Positions 62,213-64,000 of a stretch of DNA of 64,000 nt are shown here, in pieces (positions within the stretch are counted from its first letter, which is position 1; each line of letters begins with the position of its first letter). The translations under genes were made by a program, and so were the position numbers. A model generated the notes under the pieces. It did not search any database, had not been told where the DNA came from, and was given only the letters and a program-made list of their open reading frames with translations. Source of the DNA: CBDCVN01 sp965223045 (GTDB taxonomy: Bacteria; Deinococcota; Deinococci; Deinococcales; Trueperaceae); NCBI GenBank assembly GCA_965223045.1, contig CBDCVN010000013.1, positions 1,674,001 to 1,738,000 on the forward strand. The letters are read 5' to 3'.

Positions 62213-64000
62213 TCAATTTGGTAAGTAAACCGTGGCAAGCTCTGTACTCGAGCGTGCCAAAATCGCTTGACCTTTTTTCAAAGGGTAAATTATATAGTCA
62301 TAAAAGGCTTTTGGTGCAGTTTCATGTGCAGTGACAATTAACCCCTCAAGCTCTTCGTTTTCCTCTAAAGTTTCAGTTAAACTAACATTAGGCTCTTGGT
62401 TAAGACGCACAGCTTGATAAACTTCTCCCAGGAAGCTACGCTTACGAATACTCAAGTAACTACCCCCAAGATTAATACTGAGAGACTTTTTACCCAAACC
62501 ATAAACATTTACTTGGTCTTTGCTAATCTGATAATTTTCTATCAAAGTGAACAGTTGTGTACCCAAGGCATTCATATTATAATACAAGTACTCACCTAAT
62601 CCTTGCACAAGCTTTTCCGAGGCAGAGGGCGTGTAAACTTGTGCTGAACTCTTTAAAAGGTTAAGTAAAGCCTCTTTTGGATGTGAGGCATCACGACAGA
62701 GATCAGATATTTGGCGTACAGCCTGCCCAGCTGCTTGCACAGAAGCTCCTACAGCAATACCAGTAATGCCTTCTAAAATACTCCCTGCAGCATTACGGCG
62801 TCTAGGCTCTAAAATAAATTGTACAGCTAGTCCTTCTGCTATAAGCTCTGAAATAGTTCTAAAGTCAGCTTTTACACTTACATATAAATAATCTTCCTCA
62901 AGAAAAGCTTCCACCTTTTTATTACGCAGTTTAAGGTTAATATAGGGATCAAGCGATAATTTAAGTCCATCAGCATAGAAACTACGCTCATCACCTGCTG
63001 AAAGGACTGCAAAGTCTAGGCCTGCTAATTTAAAGCGAGTTGAGCCTTTTAAGTGTACAGTAAGAAGTTTAGCATCTCTAGGAAGAGTAGATAAGTTTGT
63101 TGTAGGGTTCTCACCTAAAAATATACCACCTTGTAATCTTGGTGTATTAGCATTACCACCTACCTGCTTAGGTACATAGGATGCAAATATATCAAATATA
63201 TTTTGAGCAGCTGTTTTATAGGCAGCTACATCCTGCTTAAACAAGTCGCGTTGAGCTTCCTCAAATTTAATAGCGTCCTTTAAACTTTCCTCAAGCCTAT
63301 TCTTCTCTGCATATTTAGCAGCTTCACCAATATTCTCTCGATCTAATTCATTAAGTGCCAATTGAATTTGCTTACTACTTAGACCTCGTCTATCCATCAT
63401 ACCCATTTTCCCAGCATATGGATCTTTAGCAAGGTTTAGGGACATATTCCTTAAATAAGGCAGAACATCTTCTTGAGTGATATCTAAACTTTTATATGGA
63501 CTACCTTGAGATTTAAAGGTAAGCATGACTTCAACTACTCCTAATAAAAGTTCGCTAATACCTTCAACATTATTTAAAGGTAAAAAAGGATGGTCATAGT
63601 CAGGTATTGTCTCAATAACCTTAAAATTCTTTCCTGCAACATCTGTAGCAAAATTTGGATCTTTAGAGTAGAGTTCCAAATTGCGTAAGAGCCCATAAAG
63701 TAAACGCACTGTACGTCTACTTGACTCACCCCTATAGGCATTGGCAAGGTAGCGAAAGGTATTTCTTAAATCTGACCACCAAACCTTTTGAGCTAAATGT
63801 CTTAAGGAAACTTGTTCTCTCTTTTCTTCTTCAGTTAAAGGTGGTAGAGGAATCTGAGATTCTTTACTTTTACTTTTCTTACTAGGGTTTAAGGGTATTT
63901 TTATATTGGATGCATCAAGGGAAACAATTCCTTCATTTGCTGAGTCAAGTTTGAGGGGGCTTATCGTACTCTTTTGGGGCTCGACATGCTCTTGAGTCTC
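62213..64000 (-). CDS. Unknown large protein, 5' end beyond window
   Basis: The frame is open from 62213 to the right edge (596 residues visible); the Met at 63709 is internal. The visible N-terminal part is a Pro/Lys/Ser-rich linker (about residues 1-55 from the edge), then a mainly helical region, a region around DPNFATDVAGKNF, and at the C-terminus beta-rich segments. I see no catalytic motif, signal peptide or transmembrane helix. I recognise no family. It ends 137 bp before the IS4 element and would otherwise precede the histidine kinase gene, which suggests, but does not show, a common transcript before the insertion. Confidence 0.6.
   Translation of the reverse strand, partial: ETQEHVEPQKSTISPLKLDSANEGIVSLDASNIKIPLNPSKKSKSKESQIPLPPLTEEEKREQVSLRHLAQKVWWSDLRNTFRYLANAYRGESSRRTVRLLYGLLRNLELYSKDPNFATDVAGKNFKVIETIPDYDHPFLPLNNVEGISELLLGVVEVMLTFKSQGSPYKSLDITQEDVLPYLRNMSLNLAKDPYAGKMGMMDRRGLSSKQIQLALNELDRENIGEAAKYAEKNRLEESLKDAIKFEEAQRDLFKQDVAAYKTAAQNIFDIFASYVPKQVGGNANTPRLQGGIFLGENPTTNLSTLPRDAKLLTVHLKGSTRFKLAGLDFAVLSAGDERSFYADGLKLSLDPYINLKLRNKKVEAFLEEDYLYVSVKADFRTISELIAEGLAVQFILEPRRRNAAGSILEGITGIAVGASVQAAGQAVRQISDLCRDASHPKEALLNLLKSSAQVYTPSASEKLVQGLGEYLYYNMNALGTQLFTLIENYQISKDQVNVYGLGKKSLSINLGGSYLSIRKRSFLGEVYQAVRLNQEPNVSLTETLEENEELEGLIVTAHETAPKAFYDYIIYPLKKGQAILARSSTELATVYLPN

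Overview
The window reads as a chromosomal segment of a low-GC (roughly 37-38 % by eye), aerobic bacterium with two membranes. An outer membrane is suggested by a PqiA/PqiB pair and by many lipoproteins and multiheme proteins. Several features recall the Deinococcota: a Ro60/TROVE gene with Y RNAs, a caa3-type oxidase, a short-type (LysT/U or LeuC2/D2-like) aconitase-family pair, a response regulator with a BTAD-like output domain, and promoters whose -10 box lies 6-8 nt before the start codon (leaderless style). This placement is inference; no marker here settles it.

Layout. 1-3.1 kb: alternative complex III genes actA and actB (actB cut by the window edge). 3.3-6.5 kb: an AI-2E transporter, the Ro60 gene, and upstream of it three consecutive Y-RNA-like genes, two of them with a tRNA-like domain in permuted order. 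6.8-16.1 kb: surface-glycan cluster with five sulfotransferase-like genes and two glycosyltransferases, most sharing a small 'GW' beta-type module. 16.1-21.2 kb: housekeeping (pyrimidine nucleoside phosphorylase, radA, PIN-TRAM protein, tRNA-Ala, deoC). 21.3-27.5 kb: caa3 cytochrome oxidase operon with duplicated extra cytochrome c domains. 27.6-28.8 kb: decayed region with two tandem 254-bp MITE-like elements sharing CTAG sites. 28.8-39.4 kb: smc, an ArsR regulator coupled to a 24-residue Cys-rich peptide, a Ca/Na exchanger, an isolated nuoH, an unknown membrane protein with a YbjQ-like partner, and the aconitase-family pair. 40.1-50.7 kb: a metal (probably copper) handling cluster with an MbnH/MauG-like di-heme enzyme, an MbnP-beta-propeller lipoprotein, two PepSY membrane proteins (one frameshifted), a Met/His-rich two-domain secreted protein (frameshifted) and several hairpin-rich intergenic repeats. 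50.9-64 kb: GNAT, Uma2 nuclease, tRNA-Asn, a CPA2 antiporter, PqiB/PqiA, a broken IS3, MTHFR-like protein, a response regulator, RNase HII, a histidine kinase, an intact IS4-family element with a 9-bp target duplication, and a large unknown gene cut by the edge.

How it fits together: actAB and the caa3 operon would form a quinol-to-oxygen chain, and the 40-50 kb cluster would plausibly help supply or buffer copper for such an oxidase (inference). The hexamer CTCGAG recurs about 47 times across the resident genes and is absent from the IS4 element, which looks like a genome-specific iterated palindrome. The most unusual content is the Y RNA trio next to Ro60, the tandem MITE, the shared GW module of the sulfation cluster and the hairpin elements of the metal cluster.
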